This document shows positions 55,664-63,315 of a stretch of 64,000 bases of DNA, one piece after another. Every line of letters starts with the position of its first letter. Position 1 is the first letter of the stretch. The DNA comes from Thermococcus indicus (lineage in GTDB: Archaea > Methanobacteriota_B > Thermococci > Thermococcales > Thermococcaceae): positions 1,743,041-1,807,040 of the forward strand of contig NZ_CP040846.1 of assembly GCF_006274605.1 (NCBI RefSeq). The letters are read 5' to 3'. Both the position numbers and the translations under genes were made by a program. The notes beneath the pieces are model-generated. The model worked only from the letters and a program-made list of their open reading frames with translations, made no database searches and had not been told where the DNA came from.

Positions 55664-55895
55664 TCCTAAAAGGCATTAACAGCACTGCCCTGGAGCACTT
55701 TAGGGAGCTTGGCGGGAGCGAGGAGGAGCTCAAATGGATCGTTGCCACGAGGCTTGCCTGGTCTGACCTTTATCTGGACGGGGTTAGACTGAGGCTCAAG
55801 CTAATCGAAGAAGTCTCCGAGAGAGCCCTCGGCAGGGCCATTCCCATGGAAAAGAGGCGGACGCGTTCATCATGGTGATGGAGGCTGAAGAATGA
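55663..55895 (+). pseudogene. Remnant of a gene coupled to the nitrilase-like gene
   Basis: A frame open from 55663 encodes a credible helical sequence (EHFRELGGSEEELKW, ARLAWSDLYLDG-like, LIEEVSERALGRAIPMEK) without a start and ends at 55878. A shifted frame gives EADAFIMVMEAEE with a stop at 55893-55895 that overlaps the next ATG (ATGA). It looks like the last 75 residues of a lost gene with one indel near 55850. Confidence 0.5.
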
Positions 55896-56557
55896 GGGTC
55901 GCTTTGGTTCCAATGCGCGTTGAAGTTGGGAACTTCGAGGCGAACTGGAGAGAATTCGAGCGGAGGTTCAGCGAGGCATTAACGCACAAACCCGACTTCG
56001 TCCTCTTCCCGGAATACTGCCTGACCGGCTTTGCCGAATGGGACTTCAGCGGAGCGGCGCTTTACGGTGATATAGTGGAAAGGGTGAGCGGGCTTGCCAG
56101 GGAGGCTGGTGTTTACGTAGTATTTGGACTTTTAGAGCCCTACAAAAACTGTGTCTACAACTCGGCTCTGCTAATCGGCCGGAACGGTGAGGTTCTGCTG
56201 AAGCACCGCAAGTTCCAGGAACCGATGAAGTTCTGCACCGGCAACACGGTGAGGACTGCAAGGACTGAGTTCGGAAAAGTAACCATAATCATCTGCGGCG
56301 ACCTCTACAACAAGAGGATAGCGAAGTGGGTTCGGAGAAAGAAGCCGGACTTCTTATTTGTCCCGATGGAGTACTCGCCGGACTACGGCGAACTCAGGGG
56401 GGAAGACGTTGAGACGATGGCCGAACGGGTAAAGTTGCTCGGCGCCAGAACCTTCATCGTAAACAGCTACCCGCCGGGCGGAGCTTGGGTCTTCGACTCC
56501 GATGGAAGGCTCTTGGCGTCCTCCAGGGAGGATAAGATTCTGGTTGTTGAGGTCTAA
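55892..56557 (+). CDS. Carbon-nitrogen hydrolase (nitrilase superfamily)
   Basis: A 221-residue amidase-like enzyme with the catalytic triad in order: E41 (FPEYC), K107 (HRKFQE) and C135 (IICGD). It would hydrolyse a small amide or nitrile; the short length and KFCTGNT segment do not identify the substrate. The original upstream coupled gene is decayed. Confidence 0.88.
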   Translation: MRVALVPMRVEVGNFEANWREFERRFSEALTHKPDFVLFPEYCLTGFAEWDFSGAALYGDIVERVSGLAREAGVYVVFGLLEPYKNCVYNSALLIGRNGEVLLKHRKFQEPMKFCTGNTVRTARTEFGKVTIIICGDLYNKRIAKWVRRKKPDFLFVPMEYSPDYGELRGEDVETMAERVKLLGARTFIVNSYPPGGAWVFDSDGRLLASSREDKILVVEV

Positions 56558-56604
56558 TCCGAAACCCTTAAGCCCGGCCCTTCCAAAGATTATCGGGTGG
56601 TTTC

Positions 56605-56934
56605 ATGGAGCTCTACGACGTTTCCGAATTCTGGAAGTTTGACCTCCGGGTCGGCCTTGTTAGGAAGGCCGAGAAGCTGAGGCGCACTAAAAAGCTGATA
56701 AAGCTCGACGTTGACTTCGGAACCGAACGGAGGACAGTAATAACGGGTATAGCCGACCAGTATTCTCCGAAGGAGCTCGAAGGAAGGAAATTCATCTTCG
56801 TTCTCAACCTGAAGCCGAAGGAGTTTTCGGGCGTTAAGAGCGAGGGCATGCTCATAGTTGCGGAGACCGAGGATGGGAGGGTTTACCTCCTGCCCGTTCC
56901 GGAGGAGATTCCAGAGGGGGCGAAGGTGTGGTGA
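56605..56934 (+). CDS. tRNA-binding domain protein (MetRS beta/CsaA-like)
   Basis: A 109-residue OB-fold EMAP/CsaA-type domain: FWKFDLRVGLVRKAEKLRRTKKL, VDFGTERRTVITGIA, LNLKPKEFSGVKSEGMLI. In Thermococcales the MetRS C-terminal tRNA-binding domain is a separate gene, which this probably is. GGGTGGTTTC precedes the ATG. The phosphatase starts right after its stop. Confidence 0.88.
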   Translation: MELYDVSEFWKFDLRVGLVRKAEKLRRTKKLIKLDVDFGTERRTVITGIADQYSPKELEGRKFIFVLNLKPKEFSGVKSEGMLIVAETEDGRVYLLPVPEEIPEGAKVW

Positions 56935-57387
56935 ATGTGGCGCCCGGCCAAATTCGTTGACGATAACGTTGCCTTCTCGCGGATGCCGACAAGGGGTGAA
57001 ATAGACGAAGTTGCCAAAACCTTCGATGCGGTGGTGGTTCTCGTCGAGGAGTTTGAGCTCCCCTACAGCCTAAGTGAATGGCAGAACCGGGGCGTTGAGG
57101 TTCTCCACAGCCCAGTTCGGGATTTCTCGGCCCCGTCTCTGAATCGGCTCCTCGAAATCCTCCGCTGGGTTGAGGAGAAAGTTGCGAAGGGCAAAAAGGT
57201 CCTGATCCACTGTATGGGCGGCCTGGGGCGGAGCGGAACGGTGGCAGTTGCCTGGGTGATGTACTCTAAGGGGCTCCCCCTGAGGGATGCCCTGAGAAGG
57301 GTTCGCATGTTAAGGCCCGGTGCGGTTGAAGTGGAGGAGCAGATGGGGGTTTTAAAAGAGCTGGAAAGGTTCCTCAGAAGCCGTTGA
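56935..57387 (+). CDS. Dual-specificity protein phosphatase
   Basis: A 150-residue cysteine phosphatase with P-loop HCMGGLGRSG (C93, R99) and a general-acid candidate Asp in PVRDF near residue 63. It removes phosphate from Tyr or Ser/Thr. It is coupled to the tRNA-binding domain gene, and its 3' end overlaps the convergent nitroreductase by 14 bases. Confidence 0.9.
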   Translation: MWRPAKFVDDNVAFSRMPTRGEIDEVAKTFDAVVVLVEEFELPYSLSEWQNRGVEVLHSPVRDFSAPSLNRLLEILRWVEEKVAKGKKVLIHCMGGLGRSGTVAVAWVMYSKGLPLRDALRRVRMLRPGAVEVEEQMGVLKELERFLRSR

Positions 57388-57937
57388 AACTCACCACCTC
57401 TTCGAGCTTTCTCCTCTCATACTTCGGCTTCGGGTCTGCTGGATAGCCAACGGGCAGAATCGTCTGGAGTTTGTAGCTTGGGGGAGCGTTGAGGAGTTCT
57501 TCGATTGGTTTGGGGTTAGGAGGGGTGTATGTGACGGTTCCGAGGCCGAGCTCTTCGAGCGCAAGGAGAAGGTATCCAACCGCTATCCACGTTGACTGGA
57601 GCCAGTAGGGGGCTTTGGTGTGGCCGAAGACGAGTATCAGATAGGGCGCCTCGCTCAGGAAGGGCTTCTCCGGCTTAAAGCCCTTGGCGTTCAGCCACGC
57701 CATCAGGTCGCCCTTCGTCCTTGAGTAGAACTTCTCCTCTTCCTCCTCGCAGAGCTCCCTTATCTTCCCCTTCAGCCAGTCGTCGTCTATGATTACAAAC
57801 TTCCAAGGCTGGGCGTTCATACCGCTCGGAGCTTCCTTTGCCGCCTTGATGGCCTTCATCAAATCTTCCTTTGGAGGCTTATCCGGGAGAAACTGTCTGA
57901 CGGTCTTCCTCCTCTTCGCCAGCTCAAGAACGCGCAT
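57374..57937 (-). CDS. Nitroreductase family FMN oxidoreductase
   Basis: A 187-residue enzyme with the family pattern RRKTVRQFLPDKP at the N-terminus (FMN-binding Arg), EAPSGMNAQPWKFVI, and the C-terminal ALEELGLGTVTYTPP...ILPVGYPADPKP. It should use NAD(P)H to reduce nitro or quinone-like compounds. Single-gene unit. Confidence 0.9.
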   Translation of the reverse strand: MRVLELAKRRKTVRQFLPDKPPKEDLMKAIKAAKEAPSGMNAQPWKFVIIDDDWLKGKIRELCEEEEEKFYSRTKGDLMAWLNAKGFKPEKPFLSEAPYLILVFGHTKAPYWLQSTWIAVGYLLLALEELGLGTVTYTPPNPKPIEELLNAPPSYKLQTILPVGYPADPKPKYERRKLEEVVSFNGF

Positions 57938-57978
57938 GGCATCACCGGTTTCTTTTGGTTGAAAACGGATAAAAACGT

Positions 57979-58728
57979 TTAGACGTAGAACACCATGCCG
58001 TCGTAGGCTACCAGGACCTTATTTTTCCACTTCTTCCTCACGTACTCGGTCAGCTTGAGGAAGGGAAGGTTCTTGTGGGAGATGTGGCTGAGAACGGTTC
58101 TCTCGGCGAGCCTAAGCCCCATCTCGGCCGCCTCGTCAACGTTGTTGTGGTAAGGGTCGTCCGTTCCCGGTGGATAGGTCGCGTCAACTATCGCCAGCCT
58201 GAGGGGTGAGTTCCTCCTCAGGAAGTCCTCCGTTGATTCCGGCAGACCCTTGGTGTCGTAGATGAGTGCCACCCTCTTGCCGTCCTCCTCTATGAGGTAT
58301 CCGAGGGTCTCAACCTGATGGTTGAGCTTGAAGGCAGTGATTTTGAGCGTGTCAAGTTCAACGGTGTCTCCTGGCTTTATCGTTTTTGGTTGAAGGTTCT
58401 TGGGCTCGCGGAGGATCAGAGCATCGGCGTGTCCCTCCGGCGCGTAGAGCGGCGTTTCCATCGCCATCCAGCGGAGCTTGTAGAGGCCGTAGATGTGGTC
58501 GTGGTGCCAGTGGGTGAGGAAAATCGCCTCAAGCGGGACGTTCAGAAAGTCCCTTATGTCTGTTCCGACGTCGAAGAGAACGGCTTTTTTGTTTTCGGTA
58601 ATTACCGCGAGGGTTGAAGGTTTTCTCTGGGCGAAGCCGAACTTCCTGGCCTCGCTACACGTCGAGCAGGTGCAGAGGTGCGCCGGGATTCCCTCGCTCC
58701 CGCCGGTGCCGATGAAGTAGACGAGCAT
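57979..58728 (-). CDS. MBL-fold metallo-hydrolase, PhnP-like
   Basis: A 249-residue metallo-beta-lactamase fold protein with THWHHDH as metal ligands, FDVGTD, LNHQVETLGY and a structural zinc CTCSTC near residue 20, as in PhnP-type phosphodiesterases. ATG 58728 follows GCGGTGGTTCTT; a TATA-like CTTTTATAAAG near 58772-58782 overlaps the end of the MNT gene. Substrate unknown, perhaps cyclic nucleotides. Confidence 0.88.
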   Translation of the reverse strand: MLVYFIGTGGSEGIPAHLCTCSTCSEARKFGFAQRKPSTLAVITENKKAVLFDVGTDIRDFLNVPLEAIFLTHWHHDHIYGLYKLRWMAMETPLYAPEGHADALILREPKNLQPKTIKPGDTVELDTLKITAFKLNHQVETLGYLIEEDGKRVALIYDTKGLPESTEDFLRRNSPLRLAIVDATYPPGTDDPYHNNVDEAAEMGLRLAERTVLSHISHKNLPFLKLTEYVRKKWKNKVLVAYDGMVFYV

Positions 58729-58772
58729 AAGAACCACCGCAATATTTTATGAGGACAAAATAGCGGCCGACT

Positions 58773-59150
58773 TTATAAAAGTTCCTCGACTTTAACAGGT
58801 TTCACCTTCAGAACCTCAACGTACCGCTTAAAGCCGGCCTCATCAACGATGTGGAACTCGAAGGGATGATAATCCGGCAGGCCCGCAAGTTCTTCGATTT
58901 TGACTTCAACCTTGGCTCGTTCACGGAGGCTTTTTGGGACCTCTTTCACCTTTATCAGCAAATCGACGTCGCTTCCGGCGGTGAACTTTCCGGTTAGAAC
59001 GCTCCCGAAGACGTAGAGCTCGCACTCGCCAAGAACATTCTCGCAGGCCCGCTTTATGGCGGGGAGGTACCTACGGTAATTTTTAATCATGAGGTAGCGC
59101 TTTCTTCCCCTCCTGATGAGTTCACTCCTCACTTCTTCTCTCGAACGCAT
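58773..59150 (-). CDS. MNT-type nucleotidyltransferase (antitoxin-like)
   Basis: A 125-residue minimal nucleotidyltransferase with GSVLTGKFTAGSDVDLLI (GS...DxD: G49/S50, D61, D63). It overlaps the HEPN gene by 29 bases. HEPN/MNT pairs are a widespread type of toxin-antitoxin or AMPylation system in which MNT adds AMP to the HEPN RNase. ATG 59150 is chosen within the overlap. Confidence 0.85.
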   Translation of the reverse strand: MRSREEVRSELIRRGRKRYLMIKNYRRYLPAIKRACENVLGECELYVFGSVLTGKFTAGSDVDLLIKVKEVPKSLRERAKVEVKIEELAGLPDYHPFEFHIVDEAGFKRYVEVLKVKPVKVEELL

Positions 59151-59538
59151 CCACGAGCCCCTCCACGAAGTCCCTAACCTTCTGGGCAAAGCCCATCAAA
59201 TCCTCGGCATCCTCCAGGTAGTACCTTCTCGGCTCGTAGCGGGCTTTTATGTACGCATCTTCCAGTTCTCTGAGAAGTCCTCTGTTTTGCCTCACAAACT
59301 CGGCCACCTTGTCCTCTGAGCCCAGTGCATCGCCCACTCCCCTGAGCAGTTCCCTTATCGAGTGTGTCCTGAGCCTCACGCCGGAGTACTTTATTATTAC
59401 CGCCTTGAGGTAGAGCTGAAGGGCCTGCTCGGTCAGGAAAACGGCTGTGTCGTACTTCTCACGCTCGAACGCCTCGTTTGCCAGTTCAAGGTAATCCTCC
59501 GAGCGCCTCAGGAGGGTCTCAACTTCCTCGTAGTGCAT
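59122..59538 (-). CDS. HEPN domain protein (toxin-like)
   Basis: A 138-residue all-helical HEPN domain: LRRSEDYLELANEAFEREKYDTAVFLTEQALQLYLKAV (in parts) and the RLRTHS segment (R55/R57, H59), close to the R-x4-6-H RNase motif. It probably is the partner of the MNT protein. CCGGTGGTGGA precedes the ATG. RNase activity is likely but not certain, because the spacing is shorter than usual. Confidence 0.84.
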   Translation of the reverse strand: MHYEEVETLLRRSEDYLELANEAFEREKYDTAVFLTEQALQLYLKAVIIKYSGVRLRTHSIRELLRGVGDALGSEDKVAEFVRQNRGLLRELEDAYIKARYEPRRYYLEDAEDLMGFAQKVRDFVEGLVDAFERRSEE

Positions 59539-59583
59539 TCCACCACCGGAACTACTTTAACGGCCTCCCCTTAATACCTTTCG

Positions 59584-60051
59584 ATGGGGATGAGGTTCAT
59601 CGCCGACATGATGCTCGGAAGGCTGGCGCGCTGGCTGAGGCTGTACGGGTACGACACACTCTACGGCGTTGAGGACGACGATGAGATACTCAGGGTCGCC
59701 CTGGCTGAGAACCGGGTTCTCCTGACCAGGGACTCTGGATTGACTGATAGGGCTAAAAAGCTCGGCGCGGAGGTAATCCTGCTGAGCTCGAACTCCCTTG
59801 AGGGTCAGATTGAGGAGCTTAAGAAGCACGGCCTTGAGTTCAGGGAGCTTTTCCCCGCCAGCGCGCGCTGTCCGAAGTGCAACGGACCGATAAGGCCGGT
59901 CGGAAAGGAAGAGGTTAAAGGAAAAGTTCCGGAGAGCGTTTACGAGCGCTATGACGAGTTCTACGTCTGCGAGAACTGCGGCCAAATCTACTGGCCAGGA
60001 AGGCAGTGGAAGGAGATGCTGAGGATAGACGAAAAGCTGAGAAGGGTTTAA
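59584..60051 (+). CDS. Mut7-C RNAse domain protein (PIN-like)
   Basis: A 155-residue protein with a PIN-like acidic pattern (FIADMMLGRLARWLRLYG, DDEILRVA, LLTRDSGL) followed by a zinc ribbon (CPKC and CENC). This is the Mut7-C family, thought to be an RNase. ATG 59584 may be leaderless; ATG 59590 is an alternative. The MptE gene starts 32 bases later. Confidence 0.88.
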   Translation: MGMRFIADMMLGRLARWLRLYGYDTLYGVEDDDEILRVALAENRVLLTRDSGLTDRAKKLGAEVILLSSNSLEGQIEELKKHGLEFRELFPASARCPKCNGPIRPVGKEEVKGKVPESVYERYDEFYVCENCGQIYWPGRQWKEMLRIDEKLRRV

Positions 60052-60083
60052 AAGGTATTCATCCATCATTGGCTGGTGTTGGA

Positions 60084-60785
60084 ATGGAGTGGGAGGAGTG
60101 GAAGCCGTTCTATCTGAGGATCGTTCGTGAGATGGGCTACTCCGTTGAAGAAGACCGCAGGGCAGCGGAGCTGTTGAGGGCACTGCTGCTTGAGGGGGAC
60201 GAGTACATCTTGAGGGACGAACTGGCCGCAGTCGTGGAAAAGAGGGCCTACGTCTTTGGCTGCGGGCCCAGCCTGGAAACTGCTCTTCGGAGGTTTGATT
60301 TCTCCGACGGGACGCTGATAGCGGCCGACGGGGCAACTTCTGCACTCCTGGAGAGGGATATGGTACCGGACATCATAGTCTCCGACCTCGACGGCAGGAT
60401 TCCCGACCTGAAGCTGGCGAACGACCGGGGGGCGTTCATGGCAGTCCACGCCCACGGAGACAACGTGGACAAACTAAGCGCCTACGTGCCGCTTTTCTCA
60501 AGGGTTCTGGGGACGACCCAGACTGAACCACTGGACATCGTCTACAACTTCGGCGGCTTTACCGACGGTGACAGGGCCGCTTTTCTGGCCGAGGAGCTGG
60601 GCGCGAGGGAGATAGTTCTGGTCGGCTTCGACTTCGGCGAGACCGTGGGGAGGTGGAGCAAGCCTGGCTTGAGGGAACACGCCCCGATATGGGAGAGCAA
60701 GAGGAAGAAGTTAGAGTTCGCGAAGGAACTGCTGGAATGGCTGGGGAAGAATGGGAGGGCGAGGATCAATTATCTGACCCTCTGA
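60084..60785 (+). CDS. mptE: 6-hydroxymethyl-7,8-dihydropterin pyrophosphokinase, MptE type
   Basis: A 233-residue protein of the DUF115/MptE family: YVFGCGPSLE, LIAADGATSALLER, DIIVSDLDGRI, MAVHAHGDN and GFTDGDRAAFLAEELGAREIVLVGFDFG. Archaeal MptE transfers pyrophosphate to the pterin in tetrahydromethanopterin synthesis; in Thermococcales it serves folate-like pterins. ATG 60084 follows GGTGTTGG. It lies in tandem with the Mut7-C gene. Confidence 0.88.
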   Translation: MEWEEWKPFYLRIVREMGYSVEEDRRAAELLRALLLEGDEYILRDELAAVVEKRAYVFGCGPSLETALRRFDFSDGTLIAADGATSALLERDMVPDIIVSDLDGRIPDLKLANDRGAFMAVHAHGDNVDKLSAYVPLFSRVLGTTQTEPLDIVYNFGGFTDGDRAAFLAEELGAREIVLVGFDFGETVGRWSKPGLREHAPIWESKRKKLEFAKELLEWLGKNGRARINYLTL

Positions 60786-60799
60786 AATGGTGTGCCCTG

Positions 60800-62107
60800 T
60801 TAGAACCCGGCTACAAAGGCCTTCCAGGGGTAAAACGCCACCCTCTCGCTTATCTCGTATCTCTCGCCCAGTACGATTCCCCTCTCTGCCCCCAGGCGTT
60901 CCATGCTCCTCTCTACCTGGTTTTTCCGAACCTTGCCGAGACCGACCTCGACGACAACCCGCTCCCTGTTTAGCTCAAGGACGAAGTCCGCTCCGCCCCT
61001 GCCTGGCTCGTAGCACAGCCTGCCGTTTCTCGATTTTGAAAGGAGGAACAGGTAGAACGCCACGACGTCTTCGAGCAGAGAAGCGAAGACCTCCTTTCTG
61101 TTGAGATTGAAGCCTGAACCGAAGAGCAGGGCCGACTTGATCGGAACTGCGAGGAATTTGATCTTGGGACTTTTTCTCACAGCTTTCGCGGGAGGACCGC
61201 AGGCCGGAATCCTCTGCACGAGGCCGGCCTTCTCCAAAGCATCGACCAGCTTCATAACGGTCCCCTTGGCCAGGCCGAGGGTTTTTGAGAGCCTCTCGTA
61301 GCTGAAGCGCTCGCCCTTGGGGGCCGCGAGAAGGTGGAGCAGGTCAAAGGCCCGGTCGAGGGTCTCGGCGTCGAACTCGTGAACCTCCCGAAGGTCGCGG
61401 TAGACAACGCGGTCTAGCATCGCCGTCAATCGTTCGTAAACTTCCCATTCTTCCATTTCAAGGGCGAGCGGCATCGCGCCGGCCCTGACGTAGGTCTCGA
61501 CGTCCACCATTATGGGGGGCATTGAGATTTCGTCCCCCCTCATGATTCTCCCCGTGAGTTCCGGCAGTTCCAGACCCGTCCTGAGGTGATGATACTCCCT
61601 GAAGGTCATCGGAAATAGTTCCCTGTGAAGGGCCCTCCTCGCGAGATCAGGGCTTTCCCTGAGCTTTATCGCTGAAGAGCCCGTTGCTATTATGAAGAAC
61701 CTCCGCTCGTCGTGCAGGAGCTTGATCTTCAGGTCCCAATCCCTCTCGTACTGAACCTCGTCGAGGAGGAGTATCGCCTTCTCGGGCCTTACCAGCCGCT
61801 TGTACGCATCAATCACCTCCAGAAGCTCCATGCCGAGGGCCCTCAGCCGGTCAAGGGAGAGGTAGAGAACTCCGTTGGGACCGACCTCTCTCATGGCTTC
61901 AAAGTACAGCTGGGCGAGCAGGGTTGTTTTTCCAACCCCTCTGATTCCAAGCAGAAGAATTGTGTCGGGGTTTCCACCTTCCAGGTACGTCCTAACCTTT
62001 GAGTACAGCCAGCTGTGGAGGTGCCTCCGGTGGGGCTTGTTATATGGAGCGAGAAGAGAGGGGGTGTTCGTTAAGTGCTCCACAGTTAGGTCATCTGGTT
62101 GGACCAT
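60800..62107 (-). CDS. Archaeal AAA-type ATPase with DUF4143-like C-terminus
   Basis: A 435-residue ATPase: Walker A GIRGVGKTT (about residues 54-62), Walker B AILLLDEVQYE, a sensor TGSSAIKL, a winged-helix (SYERLSKTLGLAKGTVMKLV) and a C-terminal nuclease-like GGADFVLELNRERVVVEVG. It belongs to the broad ATPase/DUF4143 class. ATG 62107 follows AGGTGGTGTT; the promoter holds an inverted repeat. It is the fourth ATPase of this general type in the window, though of a different subfamily. Confidence 0.86.
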   Translation of the reverse strand: MVQPDDLTVEHLTNTPSLLAPYNKPHRRHLHSWLYSKVRTYLEGGNPDTILLLGIRGVGKTTLLAQLYFEAMREVGPNGVLYLSLDRLRALGMELLEVIDAYKRLVRPEKAILLLDEVQYERDWDLKIKLLHDERRFFIIATGSSAIKLRESPDLARRALHRELFPMTFREYHHLRTGLELPELTGRIMRGDEISMPPIMVDVETYVRAGAMPLALEMEEWEVYERLTAMLDRVVYRDLREVHEFDAETLDRAFDLLHLLAAPKGERFSYERLSKTLGLAKGTVMKLVDALEKAGLVQRIPACGPPAKAVRKSPKIKFLAVPIKSALLFGSGFNLNRKEVFASLLEDVVAFYLFLLSKSRNGRLCYEPGRGGADFVLELNRERVVVEVGLGKVRKNQVERSMERLGAERGIVLGERYEISERVAFYPWKAFVAGF

Positions 62108-62119
62108 AACACCACCTAT

Positions 62120-62140
62120 TTGGTCATTATATTGAACCAA
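62120..62140. promoter_or_regulatory. Inverted repeat in the ATPase promoter
   Basis: TTGGT (62120-62124) and ACCAA (62136-62140) face each other across 11 AT-rich bases, between the TATA-like CTTTATAAG (about 62141-62150) and the start at 62107. A dimeric regulator could bind here. Confidence 0.4.
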
Positions 62141-62200
62141 CTTATAAAGGTTTGTTTCCCGAGGGGTGATTATTGAGTTTAAAAGGTGAAGAAAGGTTGG

Positions 62201-63028
62201 TTAGACCAGGTCCCTGAGCTTCTTGACCTTTCCGGCTTTTATCTCAACGTAGCCGGCCCTCTTGAGGAAGCGGAGGACCTCCTCGACGGCCTTTGGGGAG
62301 TAGTTGATGACGAGGGTTCCCTTCTCCGTGGGTATCGAGATGGGCGAGGCCCTAACGAAACCCTTGACCAGGTCCTCCTCGGGAACCTTCTCGCTACCGA
62401 GGGACTTGAGTATCTCCCCCGAGAGAATTGAGCGGCCTATCAGCGCGAAGTAAACCCTCAGGAGGTAATCCTCCGGGAAGTAGCGAGAGGCTATCTTTCC
62501 GAGGGTGTTTATCTTGGCTATGTCCAGCTCGAGTATCTCGAACTCGTACTCCATTGTGAGGTCCGTGAACGCGAACTGCTTGGCTATCCTCTCGGCGCTC
62601 TCCGGGCTGTGGACGAGGTTGAAGGGGAACTTGAACTCGAAGCGGAGTTTGGTTACGTCGACGCCTTCCCTAAGCTTGATGATGCCGTCGCTGTAGTCTA
62701 TCGCCCCGTTCCTCGTGAGCTGATCGAGAAGCTCGGCAACCCACGGACCCTCTTGGAGGAGGGTCTCAAACCTCTCGCCGACCTTGATGTGCTCCAGTAT
62801 GTGGTTTAGGCTCTCTTTGAACGAAACAAAGCCCTCCCTGAGGGCCTCCCTGTCGGCGCCCTCGATGACGTCTATCTGCGCGCTTATCTCCTCAAGCGTT
62901 CCCTCGAGCAGGTATCCAACGAACGCCTCATAGCCAAGTCTCTCGTGAAGCTCGAACTTGATACCTTCCCTTCTCAGGTCTTCCAAAAACGATTTCTTTA
63001 CGGATTCACTCTTCGTGACGAACCTCAT
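62201..63028 (-). CDS. Unrecognised protein with C-terminal winged-helix-like part
   Basis: A 275-residue soluble, helical, acidic protein. The C-terminal third (VEEVLRFLKRAGYVEIKAGKVKKLRDL) resembles a winged helix. The rest has no motif I recognise. It is divergent from the LSm gene with 62 bases between starts; the sequence TATCACC before it on this strand reads GGTGATA, a good ribosome site. Confidence 0.7.
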   Translation of the reverse strand: MRFVTKSESVKKSFLEDLRREGIKFELHERLGYEAFVGYLLEGTLEEISAQIDVIEGADREALREGFVSFKESLNHILEHIKVGERFETLLQEGPWVAELLDQLTRNGAIDYSDGIIKLREGVDVTKLRFEFKFPFNLVHSPESAERIAKQFAFTDLTMEYEFEILELDIAKINTLGKIASRYFPEDYLLRVYFALIGRSILSGEILKSLGSEKVPEEDLVKGFVRASPISIPTEKGTLVINYSPKAVEEVLRFLKRAGYVEIKAGKVKKLRDLV

Positions 63029-63090
63029 TCTATCACCGAACCGGAAACGGTTAAAAGCCTTATAGGTTTTTGGTTTCTGGAGGTGAGCGC

Positions 63091-63306
63091 ATGGGCGAGA
63101 AGCAGTACCTGCTCGACAAGACCCTTGAGACCTGGAAGGGGAAGAGGGTTGCGATAGCGGTTAGCAACGAACACTCCTTCACCGGAATCCTGGAGGACTT
63201 CGATGAGGAGGTCATACTCCTGAGGGACGTGGTGGACATAGCCGGGAACAAGGCAAAAGAACTCATCGTGAAGATAGACGACCTCAACTGGATAATGCTC
63301 CTGTGA
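63091..63306 (+). CDS. LSm/Sm-like RNA-binding protein
   Basis: A 71-residue protein with the Sm1 pattern (KRVAIAVSNEHSFTGILEDFDEEVILLRD) and an Sm2-like end (ELIVKIDDLNWIML). Archaeal Sm proteins form heptameric rings on U-rich RNA. ATG 63091 follows GGAGGTGAGC; the frame extends upstream without a better start. MobB follows 9 bases later. Confidence 0.85.
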   Translation: MGEKQYLLDKTLETWKGKRVAIAVSNEHSFTGILEDFDEEVILLRDVVDIAGNKAKELIVKIDDLNWIMLL

Positions 63307-63315
63307 GGGATTTGA

